From assembly GCA_902771155.1 (NCBI GenBank), contig CACXVS010000020.1, positions 1 to 64,000 of the forward strand: 64,000 nucleotides of DNA. Direction: 5' to 3'. Of the stretch, positions 25,736 through 34,832 are shown in pieces. The position numbers were made by a program, and so were the translations under genes. The stretch is from an uncultured Prevotellaceae bacterium. Lineage in GTDB: Bacteria; Bacteroidota; Bacteroidia; Bacteroidales; Bacteroidaceae. Position 1 is the first letter of the stretch. Each line of letters begins with the position of its first letter. Below the pieces are notes generated by a model. It did not search any database, was not told where the DNA came from, and saw nothing but the letters and a program-made list of their open reading frames with translations.

Positions 25736-27086
25736 AATTGATATGAATACGCATGATCCAGTCGAAAATCACAAAAAACACAAAGAAAGTGAGCCAAACG
25801 AAAATGTCGGCACGTACCAAAAAGATACAGTCGGCAAAGATGGCCAGATAGGCATACATCTGATATTTGGACTTAGGAAACTCTACCCAGGAAATGAACA
25901 CACCCAACAGGAACATCATCACAACGACGCCGAGATAGGAGAAATTCATATACAAGTCGCCCACCATATTGGTACCCAGACCATAGGTGGCCTCTGAGAA
26001 ATTGGTTAGGATAACACCCGTACTAACCTCTTCCATGTTGAGCCCCGTCAACAGTTTGGTAAAGAACGACCCGCCCATAGGCAGGAACACAAAAAGGTAC
26101 TGGATATAACCTGTACCATATAGGAAACCGTTCACACGGGTATAGTCGATACCCTCATAGAGGGTCTTGGCATTGACCACGAAGTCGGATAACAGCATCC
26201 AGAGCACACTGGGCGACTTCATCACGAAATCAATACCATAACTGATTCCCTCCATCAGGTCACCACTCGAGAGGTTATACTCTGACGACAATCGGGTAAT
26301 GCCCAGGAATACCATCAGCACCATACCCAAAAGCACCGCAGGTAAAAGTAACTTCCAACGGATCTTGAAATAGTAGGTGTTTACAATCAGGACGATCATA
26401 AACAGCAACCAAAGCACTACCCCTCGACTGCCCACCAGGAACTGGGCAAGACTGAACATCATCAACGAAGCGATGTTCAGTTTATTGCGACGCATTAACC
26501 CCATGATGTTTTCATCGTCCTCATCCAGATGTTGCGCCTGGAAGAACCACGATAAGGCTATCAAGGCCACAATCATGGCCATCAATCGGGGAAAGAGATG
26601 TTCAAAGCCTGAAGCCAGATGGAAAAGGATGACATAACCGAAGACCCCTGCACTGGCGGCAAAGGCCACCCAGGCCATACGGTTCACAGCCATCTCAGGA
26701 ATATCGACCTGTAACTTATGATGTTCGGGCACCTCGCGTTCAAAGAACACGTTACCGACCATATAGAAAGAGATACCCATCTGAGCCACAGCCAGGGCGT
26801 ACGGGATAATATCCGTATTCGTAGCAAACAGGAACGCTGGCAAGAACTGGTCATTGGGATAGATAAACGTGGCGTGAGCATAGTTAATCAGGAAGAAGGT
26901 AGGAATAAAAAAGGTATCGAAACAAATGAGACCATTGCGACCGATCTTATGACGGAGGAAGAAAATGCCTGCCATCACGAACGTCACCATTTCCCAGACA
27001 CAGAACAACTTAGAATAAGAGGCCGGTGCCAGAAAGAACGATACCGTCGAGAGCATCATAAAGATCAATGTCACATATCCAACCAT
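25701..27086 (-). CDS. O-antigen/capsule polymerase, Wzy-like
   Basis: This is a polytopic membrane protein of 461 residues with about twelve hydrophobic segments and a large loop before the C-terminal membrane pairs, the pattern of oligosaccharide repeat-unit polymerases. VGSRGVVLWLLFM and a following periplasmic segment match the usual position of the catalytic loop. Wzy proteins are poorly conserved, so the call rests on topology and location in a Wzx/Wzz operon. It is 6 bp downstream of a GT2 gene. Confidence 0.8.
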   Translation of the reverse strand: MVGYVTLIFMMLSTVSFFLAPASYSKLFCVWEMVTFVMAGIFFLRHKIGRNGLICFDTFFIPTFFLINYAHATFIYPNDQFLPAFLFATNTDIIPYALAVAQMGISFYMVGNVFFEREVPEHHKLQVDIPEMAVNRMAWVAFAASAGVFGYVILFHLASGFEHLFPRLMAMIVALIALSWFFQAQHLDEDDENIMGLMRRNKLNIASLMMFSLAQFLVGSRGVVLWLLFMIVLIVNTYYFKIRWKLLLPAVLLGMVLMVFLGITRLSSEYNLSSGDLMEGISYGIDFVMKSPSVLWMLLSDFVVNAKTLYEGIDYTRVNGFLYGTGYIQYLFVFLPMGGSFFTKLLTGLNMEEVSTGVILTNFSEATYGLGTNMVGDLYMNFSYLGVVVMMFLLGVFISWVEFPKSKYQMYAYLAIFADCIFLVRADIFVWLTFFVFFVIFDWIMRIHINYAHIISNQRSS

Positions 27087-27092
27087 CTGTCC

Positions 27093-28055
27093 TTACTTTA
27101 TTGCATGATGAATACATTTATAAACCAGGCTGTCGAGCCCCCAGGAGGCCAAGGTCAGCAGGAGTTTCTTTTTCAGTTCAAGCGGCGAGCGCCACACACT
27201 GACCTCCGGATATAACGGACGTATAAATCCGTAGTCCTTCTTGGCGGCAATGCCATAGAGTGTCACCTTATTGTGGAGTTTCGCCATCGAGAGCGATTCC
27301 GCATAGTCGGCTGCATCAGGAATCTTCGTAAAGAAGTCCTCAAGGATCTCCATTGCCTGAGCCGTAGTCTCCAATCCCCTGAGTTTCACGCTTCTTGAGC
27401 CAGCACCCTCGTTATACCTGACATAGTTAAGCAGGCAGGCATCGACCTTCGCCACACGTCTGGACAGATACACCATACGGGGGATGAGCACAAAGTCCTC
27501 ACTCATATCGAGTCCTTCTGGGGCAAAGAGTTCATGTTCCAAGACAAACGAACGACGGAAGAGTCGACCCCAGATTTCTATGGAGGTTTTGCGTGTCAGC
27601 AGTTTCTTCACATACTCCTTCTTGTCGGCAGGTACCACATCATGATGGGGTACAATACCATCGCTCATCACGAAATTATGATCGGCCATCACGATATCAG
27701 CATCGGTCTCTACAGCCTTGGCCACATACCGACTGATGGCATCCTTCTCCAGATAATCGTCTTCATCGATATATAGGAAATAGTCGCCTGTGGCATTCTC
27801 CGCACCTGTACGGCGCGAAGCTGCCAAACCACGATTACGGTCGTGATTCACAATCTTCACTGCCTCCTTACGTTCTGGGTAATCCTCTGCCACTTGCAGC
27901 ACCACCTCGATGCTCTTGTCTTTGGTACAGTCGTTCACAAAGACATATTCCATATTCTGGTAAGTCTGTTCAAAGAGAGAGCGGGCACATTGGGCAATGT
28001 ACTTCTCTCCCCCATATACGGGCACACAGATTGAAACCTTTATATGACTGTTCAT
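27093..28055 (-). CDS. Glycosyltransferase family 2
   Basis: This is a 320-residue GT-A glycosyltransferase: KVSICVPVYGGEKYIAQCAR, EYVFVNDCTKDKSIEV, NRGLAASRRTGAENATGDY and the DXD-like YIDEDDYLEKD. It is one of four GT2 enzymes in this operon, and the substrate is not deducible. Neighbours are close (15 bp and 6 bp), which fits cotranscription. Confidence 0.9.
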   Translation of the reverse strand: MNSHIKVSICVPVYGGEKYIAQCARSLFEQTYQNMEYVFVNDCTKDKSIEVVLQVAEDYPERKEAVKIVNHDRNRGLAASRRTGAENATGDYFLYIDEDDYLEKDAISRYVAKAVETDADIVMADHNFVMSDGIVPHHDVVPADKKEYVKKLLTRKTSIEIWGRLFRRSFVLEHELFAPEGLDMSEDFVLIPRMVYLSRRVAKVDACLLNYVRYNEGAGSRSVKLRGLETTAQAMEILEDFFTKIPDAADYAESLSMAKLHNKVTLYGIAAKKDYGFIRPLYPEVSVWRSPLELKKKLLLTLASWGLDSLVYKCIHHAIK

Positions 28056-28070
28056 CTTATCGTTCTATCT

Positions 28071-29054
28071 TTATTTCATTCTCTCATATACAGTCCCAAC
28101 CATCAACAACAGCATGAACTGCCGTTTACTGATGAGGGTGGTTATGATTCGCGAAGAGAATCCCTGAGGACGGAACCACTTGCCAAACTCCCGGTAATAG
28201 GCTGCAGGAATCCCCTTCAACAATCGAATCTTCTCGAAGAACCCGTAGTCCTGATGGCCAGCATAGAGACATTTCGGACAGCGAATAAATGCATCGGCCA
28301 CTTTATTGCTCCACACCAGGCGCGTCTGTTCTTCGGGCGAGATGTCCAGTCGGCATACAAAGCGCGTCATGGCCGCCAGGCATTTTTCAAAACACTGGTG
28401 CTCTGACTCAAAGGAATAATACCCACACGTCAGAGAGTCATCCCTAAACCTTACCAGATAATTGATATCCTTCCTGATGGCTACATCATCGATCACATTC
28501 AGATAGTTGAAGAGATACACCATATCCTCGCCATAATGAATTCCCTCTGGGAAACGGATTCCATGCTCAACAAGCAACTCGCGATTGAACAATTTGGCCA
28601 CAGGGCCAGAAAGGAAGAGTGCGCCGGACTCCAAAAGATATTGCACCATCTGTTGTCCGTGCAGCGTGATATTCTCACGCAGATTGCCCGACATACGGTC
28701 ATCAGAGAGATTACCCATCACAAGACAACATTCGGAACAGATGGCCTCAACCATCACTTCCAGATAGTCGGGCTTCACCTCATCGTCGCTATCCACATAA
28801 CAAATCCATTTGCCCGTTGCCTGTTCTACACCCAGATTACGCGCAGCACTCACACCACCATTCTGGCGATGGAACACGCGGATACGCTTATCTTTAGCCG
28901 CATAGGCGTCACAAATGGCAGGAGAATCGTCTGTACTACCATCGTCAACCAACAGCAGTTCAAAATCCTTAAAGGTCTGGACGAGAATGCTGTCGAGACA
29001 ACCCGGCAAGTACTGTGCCGTATTATAGACGGGAACGATGACACTGACACTCAT
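28071..29054 (-). CDS. Glycosyltransferase family 2
   Basis: This 327-residue GT2 enzyme begins at 29054 (MSVSVIVPVYNTAQYL), the start that overlaps the previous stop as ATGA and matches the family beginning; an upstream in-frame start would add nine residues. LLLVDDGSTDDSP, GVSAARNLGVEQATGKW and YVDSDDEVKPDYLE are the nucleotide and metal motifs. Similarity to the neighbouring GT2 genes suggests family expansion within the locus. Confidence 0.9.
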   Translation of the reverse strand: MSVSVIVPVYNTAQYLPGCLDSILVQTFKDFELLLVDDGSTDDSPAICDAYAAKDKRIRVFHRQNGGVSAARNLGVEQATGKWICYVDSDDEVKPDYLEVMVEAICSECCLVMGNLSDDRMSGNLRENITLHGQQMVQYLLESGALFLSGPVAKLFNRELLVEHGIRFPEGIHYGEDMVYLFNYLNVIDDVAIRKDINYLVRFRDDSLTCGYYSFESEHQCFEKCLAAMTRFVCRLDISPEEQTRLVWSNKVADAFIRCPKCLYAGHQDYGFFEKIRLLKGIPAAYYREFGKWFRPQGFSSRIITTLISKRQFMLLLMVGTVYERMK

Positions 29055-30064
29055 TGGGCGGATAATTTTAGGTAATACCACAACAACAGCCTCAAGTAGG
29101 GCAAGGCAAGCCCCACAGGCAATGCCAAATGGAGATCACGCACCTGCTTCTTGAAATCAAAGCCATTCAGTCTGCAGCAACGTCCCCACTGGGAAGGAGC
29201 CACTCTCCGTTGCTCCTGATAAAAAACCTTTAACTGCTCTGGGGTGTTGTGCTGAATTTTGCTCAGACAACCGATACGGAAATTCTCAATTATGTTGTGT
29301 ACATCTTGATTCCGCAGTAACTTTCGGACTTCTGCAAACCGATACATCTCACCCAGCACTGTCATTAAACAATTCACACGGAAAGAAGTGAAAGCGTTAA
29401 CCGTAATACTGCCCTCGCGAAGTTTATAGACATACGTCTCTCGCCCTACCACAGCCATCGTTTTGGCAGTGCAAGCTATCTGAAAACTCCACAACTCGTC
29501 TTCAAAGATAATTCCCTCGCGGAACTTCAGACCGTTTTCCTTCAGGAAATTCAGCCGATAGAGTTTATTTACCGACATCATATACCAGGATTCCCGACGA
29601 TAGGCATTCAGCACCTCTGATCCTTGGAGAACCGTGCCATCCTGCAGTTTAAGGGCCACCCCTGGCAATGTACCGCCCTCAATACGGCATTCGCCAATCG
29701 TAAAGTCGACAGACTCAGAAGCCGAAGGAGTCAATATGGGTTCAGCCAATAGCTCGATACAATCTGGCGATATCTCGTCGTCACTATCCAAGAAATACAC
29801 ATAATCGCCAGTAGCAGCATCCATACCCGTATTACGGGCTGCAGACAAGCCCCGGTTCTCACCATGTGTGACAATCTTAAACTCAATACCTCCACGATAA
29901 GCCTCAACCATGCTACGTACAATCTCCATACTGTGATCCGTTCCACAATCGTCGACAAAGACACACTCCAATGGTCCTTGCCACGACTGGCCTATCACGC
30001 TCCGAATACAATCACCTATAAAGGAAGCCACGTTAAAGACAGGAATCACTATCGAGATCTTCAT
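29051..30064 (-). CDS. Glycosyltransferase family 2
   Basis: This is a 337-residue GT2 enzyme with MKISIVIPVFNVASFIGDC, CVFVDDCGTDHSMEIV, NRGLSAARNTGMDAATGDY and YFLDSDDEISPDCIELL. It overlaps the flippase gene by 4 bp (ATGA) and the next GT2 gene by 4 bp. Sugar specificity is unknown. Confidence 0.9.
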   Translation of the reverse strand: MKISIVIPVFNVASFIGDCIRSVIGQSWQGPLECVFVDDCGTDHSMEIVRSMVEAYRGGIEFKIVTHGENRGLSAARNTGMDAATGDYVYFLDSDDEISPDCIELLAEPILTPSASESVDFTIGECRIEGGTLPGVALKLQDGTVLQGSEVLNAYRRESWYMMSVNKLYRLNFLKENGLKFREGIIFEDELWSFQIACTAKTMAVVGRETYVYKLREGSITVNAFTSFRVNCLMTVLGEMYRFAEVRKLLRNQDVHNIIENFRIGCLSKIQHNTPEQLKVFYQEQRRVAPSQWGRCCRLNGFDFKKQVRDLHLALPVGLALPYLRLLLWYYLKLSAQ

Positions 30065-31479
30065 ACCAATTCACTGAATTTACCCTTTTTATAAAACATC
30101 CACATCACTGATGCTGCCACCAGTGTCAGTAGCACTTTCATCCATATGGCCACATGCATGAGCTGGTTGGCAATCAGCAAATCGGCCAAAACCGCTATGA
30201 GAATCACAAGGATCCATTTGCGATGGCCCAACCACTCTCTGACTGACTTCTTGTAATAACCCACAACAAAAGGAATCGCCAGTTGGCTCCAGAACGAGAC
30301 AATCGTAGAATAGATGGCAGCCCTGTATCCGAAGATGGGAATCAGCGTGTAACAGAGCACGAAATTCAGGATGCCAGGCACAAACACCAGCCACAACAAC
30401 TGCATGGTATTCTTCTCGATAAATGCCGGAGCACTCATAAACGTATAGAATGCAAACACCACGTTGGCAAAGCACAGCAGACAGGCGATATCACACGACT
30501 GTGCCAATCGGGCATTACGGATCAGCAAGCTGTAGATCTCAGGCATCCAGACACAAATCATAAACGATGTGACCAAGGCTACGGCCTGACAGAGAAAATA
30601 GAGTCTTCTGTACGACACGAAGTCCTGACTTCTGAATGTACGCTGAATCTGTGGAGCCAATGCCAAAGCCAATGCGGAGGAAACCACCACGGCATAATCG
30701 CCCATCGTACTACCATGACTGAACAGACCTATCTCGTCGTACGAAATCCTATACTGGCTCATCACAATACGAGCACTACTTGTGAGCAATACAAATCCCA
30801 ACGTATGGGGCACCAAGGGCAGAGCAATCTTAATCATCCTAGCCACTCTGCGCCGATTGTGATCCCAGATGGGCTTGATATGATAGTCGCTCCATACAAA
30901 CTTGACAAAGACCGTAAACACAAAGATTGAAGACACAAATCCCGAAGAGACAAGTCCCCAATAGCCCAACTTGAAGAAATAGATGAGTACAAACGACACC
31001 AGCATACCCAACACCGAACCAGCCAGATTCGTAAACACCAATGGCTTAGGGCGTTCCACCAAAGGGAACAGATGCTGGGCCAAAAGGCCGTTGGCCAAGA
31101 GGAAGATGGGCACAGAACCCACCATACACAACAACAATCCCTCTGCTGTAGCACCAATCGGCAGAGTCAGCAACAAGATACCCATATTGAGCACCCCAAA
31201 GAGGAATGATGATAACAGGATCATCAGCAGCACCCTTCCCCATACCAGATGGTAATGACGGGGGGTCTCAAAAAAACTGTTGGTAAGATGAACATGCAAT
31301 CCCAACGGAGCAATCGAAACAAACAGACTGGTATAAGAGGTCATAACCCCATAGATACCATAGTCATACGTTGTCAGAAAGGGGGTAGTCAAAGGCAAAA
31401 TGACGATACTTAACAGCATCGTCAACTTGGGAACCACCCCATAGTAAAACGTATTTGTTACGATCTTCTTGGTTGACAT
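30061..31479 (-). CDS. Polysaccharide flippase, Wzx-like
   Basis: This is a MOP-superfamily membrane transporter (472 residues, about twelve hydrophobic segments) that flips undecaprenyl-linked repeat units to the periplasm. The N-terminal NTFYYGVVPKLTMLLSIVILP and the YGIYGVMTSYTSLF segment fit the Polysacc_synt family. The start at 31479 overlaps the wzz stop by one base (TGATG). The Wzy and Wzz genes in the same operon support the Wzx/Wzy pathway. Confidence 0.88.
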   Translation of the reverse strand: MSTKKIVTNTFYYGVVPKLTMLLSIVILPLTTPFLTTYDYGIYGVMTSYTSLFVSIAPLGLHVHLTNSFFETPRHYHLVWGRVLLMILLSSFLFGVLNMGILLLTLPIGATAEGLLLCMVGSVPIFLLANGLLAQHLFPLVERPKPLVFTNLAGSVLGMLVSFVLIYFFKLGYWGLVSSGFVSSIFVFTVFVKFVWSDYHIKPIWDHNRRRVARMIKIALPLVPHTLGFVLLTSSARIVMSQYRISYDEIGLFSHGSTMGDYAVVVSSALALALAPQIQRTFRSQDFVSYRRLYFLCQAVALVTSFMICVWMPEIYSLLIRNARLAQSCDIACLLCFANVVFAFYTFMSAPAFIEKNTMQLLWLVFVPGILNFVLCYTLIPIFGYRAAIYSTIVSFWSQLAIPFVVGYYKKSVREWLGHRKWILVILIAVLADLLIANQLMHVAIWMKVLLTLVAASVMWMFYKKGKFSELV

Positions 31480-32561
31480 CAATTAAATCCTTTCAGCAAT
31501 GGCTTGAAAATACCTTCCTTATACATCACCCACAAGGTTAGGAAGATCATAGAGAGAAAAGTGCACAGGAATACCACCATTTTACGATTAGGACCGGCTT
31601 TAATCATGGGAACTGTAGCACGTTCCAGGGTTGTAAAGACAGGGGTCTTCTCCTGCACTTTAGCCTGTGCCGTCAACAATTGGGCACTCACAGCATTGTA
31701 GTTATTATACAGCAGCTGCATCTCGTTTTCCAGTTTGTTCTGCTTCTGACGCATACTCTCCAGCATCACATCTCGGTTGGTATCCACAAAGTCGGCATAC
31801 AGATCACAAGCACGCTCGTACTTCTGCTTGGCCTCCATGTGTAATTGCTGAATATAAGCCAGATCATGACGGACCTTGCTCGTACGATAGTCGGTAATGC
31901 TCTGTTGGAGCATACTTCTCACGGAATCGGCCACCATTGCTGCCACCACAGGATCCTGATCCGTCACATTGACAGAAATGATGTCCGACTTCTTATCGAC
32001 AATACAGACCACGTTCTGCTGTATCTGCCCCATCACACTCTTCTGTTCAGGAGTCAATCGGAACAGATTCAAGGAATCCTTCTTCCTGTCGTCCTTATCA
32101 TCAGAGGCAAACAAGCCAAAGATGGCACTCAGAGCCTCATCCCACAAAGGACCACGCTGATGATCGCGAAGATACTCATAGTAGGTCATTGATTGTTTAT
32201 CCTTATCGCGCTTCACTCGGATATCAAACAGCGAAGCCACGAAATCAGTCGATTTCATCAGGTCGGGATAAAGACTCGGCGTAATCGCGTCGGCATCTTT
32301 ACCAGCCGTGTTACCCATATTGAACCCAAACGAACTGGCCAGCGACATCAGCGAACCCATGCTGCTGGTACTCGAACCCGTCTCAGGCACCAATGTCACC
32401 TTGCAGACGTAATAATTGGGCACACAAAGGGCCAATGCCCAAACAATAAAAAACGTCAAGACAGCCGTCCAAATATACGTCTTCTTGTATTTCTGCTTGA
32501 TGGCAAGCCACAACTTACCAAACTCGAATGTCGGATTCTCCGGTTTCTTCTTCTCTTCCAT
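31479..32561 (-). CDS. Polysaccharide chain-length determinant, Wzz family
   Basis: This 360-residue inner-membrane co-polymerase has an N-terminal cytoplasmic part, TM1 at about residues 33-50, a long periplasmic coiled-coil region and TM2 near 330-350, the Wzz layout. The region LVPETGSSTSSMGSLMSLAS matches the usual post-TM1 beta segment. No C-terminal tyrosine kinase domain is fused. It is the second gene of the operon, 6 bp after the UpxY gene. Confidence 0.88.
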   Translation of the reverse strand: MEEKKKPENPTFEFGKLWLAIKQKYKKTYIWTAVLTFFIVWALALCVPNYYVCKVTLVPETGSSTSSMGSLMSLASSFGFNMGNTAGKDADAITPSLYPDLMKSTDFVASLFDIRVKRDKDKQSMTYYEYLRDHQRGPLWDEALSAIFGLFASDDKDDRKKDSLNLFRLTPEQKSVMGQIQQNVVCIVDKKSDIISVNVTDQDPVVAAMVADSVRSMLQQSITDYRTSKVRHDLAYIQQLHMEAKQKYERACDLYADFVDTNRDVMLESMRQKQNKLENEMQLLYNNYNAVSAQLLTAQAKVQEKTPVFTTLERATVPMIKAGPNRKMVVFLCTFLSMIFLTLWVMYKEGIFKPLLKGFN

Positions 32562-32567
32562 ATATAT

Positions 32568-33200
32568 CTACTTAATAAAATCCTTCATTTCCAAAAAAGA
32601 AGTTGGAACAAACGCTATTGCAACAGCCGCCACATGTTCTATCTGAACCACTACACATTTATTCTTCTTGATTCGCTTGATGACACCTTCCACCCCGGCA
32701 AAATCACCATCGACCACCTTAACACGCTGGCCTGGTTTACCAGCAAAGTCAAGATTATCAACATAGAACGTACGACCATCAGCCACAGAAGCAACACGAA
32801 TGAAGTCGTTCATCTGCTTATCGGGAACCGTCATGATAGTGCGCCCCACCAGATTATCCTTCTTGTCATAAGTTGGACGCATGATATAGCGCACAGCAGC
32901 CATCTCGCGCTTCGTCATCTTCAGTTCTGTAATTCTACTTTGCGTGGCATGTACAAAGATAAGATTCCTCACCGAGGGTTTCATCACCTGATGGCGCGGA
33001 TGCTTCTCGTCGACCGGTTCAGAATGCATTGGAATAAAGTTCTCCACTCCCAATTCGTCGAGAAATGACTTGACCGCCAATTCACGCGAATAGGTCACAC
33101 GCATTGGAAACCATTGTAGTTCGTCACGACTACAAGAGGGGGTCACCGTGCCTGAGGCCACAGTGCAAAAGCTGTTATTTCCGTCAATTCCATTTTCCAT
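32568..33200 (-). CDS. UpxY-type transcription antiterminator of the polysaccharide operon
   Basis: This NusG-like protein of 210 residues is expected to load on RNA polymerase and allow read-through of the long operon that it heads, as shown for UpxY proteins of Bacteroides capsule loci. The NGN domain starts at WFPMRVTYSRELAVKSFLDEL (ENFIPMH follows), and the KOW segment PGQRVKVVDGDFAGVEG is near residues 160-180. The start at 33200 (MENGIDG) is chosen because longer frames run through the promoter. No UpxZ partner gene follows; wzz comes next. Confidence 0.9.
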   Translation of the reverse strand: MENGIDGNNSFCTVASGTVTPSCSRDELQWFPMRVTYSRELAVKSFLDELGVENFIPMHSEPVDEKHPRHQVMKPSVRNLIFVHATQSRITELKMTKREMAAVRYIMRPTYDKKDNLVGRTIMTVPDKQMNDFIRVASVADGRTFYVDNLDFAGKPGQRVKVVDGDFAGVEGVIKRIKKNKCVVVQIEHVAAVAIAFVPTSFLEMKDFIK

Positions 33201-33238
33201 TTTGCACTGACATTCAGCGACACTATAGAAATGCGCGA

Positions 33239-33246
33239 CAAAGGTA
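33239..33246 (-). promoter_or_regulatory. -7 box TACCTTTG for the polysaccharide operon
   Basis: TACCTTTG on the minus strand lies 38 bp before the UpxY start. No invertible-promoter inverted repeats are seen around it, so the operon does not look phase-variable from this sequence. Confidence 0.6.
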
Positions 33247-33302
33247 CAAAGAATTATCGACAAAAGGGCGAAAATGGCAAATAAATCACAAAAAAAATGA
33301 CC

Positions 33303-33338
33303 TTTGACTGGATTATTCAAAAAAACTGGGTATATTTG
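33303..33338 (+). promoter_or_regulatory. Promoter of the metallophosphoesterase gene
   Basis: TATATTTG at 33331-33338, 17 bp before the ATG; TTTG at 33303-33306 is a weak -33 candidate because spacing is 24 bp. Confidence 0.5.
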
Positions 33339-33355
33339 CACCCTGATTTTCAGAT

Positions 33356-34810
33356 ATGCTAAGAAACATGCCACTCAGAATTGCCATGCTGGTACTGTTA
33401 CTATACTGTGCCACACTGGTAAAAGCCGACAAGGAGATTTGGCTCCTGGCCGATATCCACGTTATGGCCCCAACCCTACTCGACAGTCCAGACAACAAAG
33501 CCTGGAAGAAAGATCTGGCCGACCAGCGCAAGATGCAAGACCTGAGTGCACCCATATTCGACTTGATTGTGGAGCGTATTATCGCCAGAAAACCCGATGC
33601 TCTGCTCATTGCTGGCGATCTGACCAAAGACGGCGAAAAAGCCAGTCATGAGTATGTTATAAAAAGATTGACGAAAATAAAAGAATCAGGCATCCCCGTC
33701 TATATTATCCCTGGCAACCACGACGTGGGGCCTATGGAGGAATGTCGCCAATACACCAACAACAGCTATAAGACGGCAGACGGAGCATTTACCGAAGAGC
33801 AATTTCGTCAGGAATACAAGCATTTCGGTTATGATACAAATAGCGATCTCCACGATGGTTCGCTCTCGTATTCAACCGACATCTTCCCCGGGCTGACACT
33901 TATTGGCGTAGCCACCGAAAAGACCGCTCACCTCCGTAAGAGTGCGCTTAAATTTGCCAGTCAGAAAGCCCAAGAAGCCCGTAACAAGGGTAACCAAACC
34001 ATTGTAATGACCCATCATTCGCTCATCCCGCACATCTACGGGCAAGAGACCTTTATGATATATTCCGTCAACAGCCGTTGTGAGGCCCTCCGCGACAGTC
34101 TTATAAATGCAGGCGTCAAGGTGGTGCTAACTGGTCATTACCATATCTCAGACAACACCCGCTACATCGACAGCGAAGGCCGTGAGATCTACGATATCTG
34201 CACAGGATCGCCTATCTCCTACCCTTGCGACTTCCGCTGTCTGGTATTTGACGACGAATTCAAAGAACTAAAAATCAAGACAGAATCCATCACGGAATTT
34301 GGGGACTATGACGATTTCCCCACCTACGCTAAAGACCGTCTTGAAGAAGCTTTCCTGACGTGGGCACAAGACTGGATGGCGCAACAGACCGCCAACGAAC
34401 TCGTCACTGAGGTCATATCGGAATCCGTTGCCAACAGTTTCATTATCCATGCTGAAGGCAATGAGCCAGATAACCCACATACAGCTGAGGCTATACAACT
34501 TTATGATGACCTCCTATTCTTCCTGCCACGTATCGAAGGAGGCGACACAGAGAAGATTGAACAAATATGCCTGTCGATGATGAGTATGCTGGGCGACTAC
34601 CCCAATGAAGAGGAGCGCGATAACATTATCAATGATCGCGAACTCACCATCAGATTATCGGACGAGCCCTCTGCTATCCAAGGAATCCGGCAACTCGGCG
34701 ACCAAGCCACTGATAGTCCTTGGTACACCCTTCTAGGTCAGCGCATCGAGAAACGGCCCACGAAGTCGGGCATCTATATCAGGAAGGGGCGCAAGACCAT
34801 TATCCATTAA
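33356..34810 (+). CDS. Secreted calcineurin-like metallophosphoesterase
   Basis: This 484-residue exported protein has a signal peptide (RIAMLVLLLYCATLVKA). Metallophosphoesterase motifs run in order: LLADIHVM (D-X-H), LLIAGDLTKDG (GD), IIPGNHDVG (GNHD), VMTHHSL and VVLTGHYH (GHXH). The substrate is unknown. The start could be 33368 (second ATG). The MBOAT gene follows after 22 bp, so the two may be linked to envelope glycan modification, but this is inference. Confidence 0.88.
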   Translation: MLRNMPLRIAMLVLLLYCATLVKADKEIWLLADIHVMAPTLLDSPDNKAWKKDLADQRKMQDLSAPIFDLIVERIIARKPDALLIAGDLTKDGEKASHEYVIKRLTKIKESGIPVYIIPGNHDVGPMEECRQYTNNSYKTADGAFTEEQFRQEYKHFGYDTNSDLHDGSLSYSTDIFPGLTLIGVATEKTAHLRKSALKFASQKAQEARNKGNQTIVMTHHSLIPHIYGQETFMIYSVNSRCEALRDSLINAGVKVVLTGHYHISDNTRYIDSEGREIYDICTGSPISYPCDFRCLVFDDEFKELKIKTESITEFGDYDDFPTYAKDRLEEAFLTWAQDWMAQQTANELVTEVISESVANSFIIHAEGNEPDNPHTAEAIQLYDDLLFFLPRIEGGDTEKIEQICLSMMSMLGDYPNEEERDNIINDRELTIRLSDEPSAIQGIRQLGDQATDSPWYTLLGQRIEKRPTKSGIYIRKGRKTIIH

Positions 34811-34832
34811 CTTTGAGAAGAAGTAACGAGAT

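Noticed and set aside
33201..33300. Invertible promoter for the polysaccharide operon
   Set aside because: No inverted repeats flank the -7 box and no invertase gene is present in the window.
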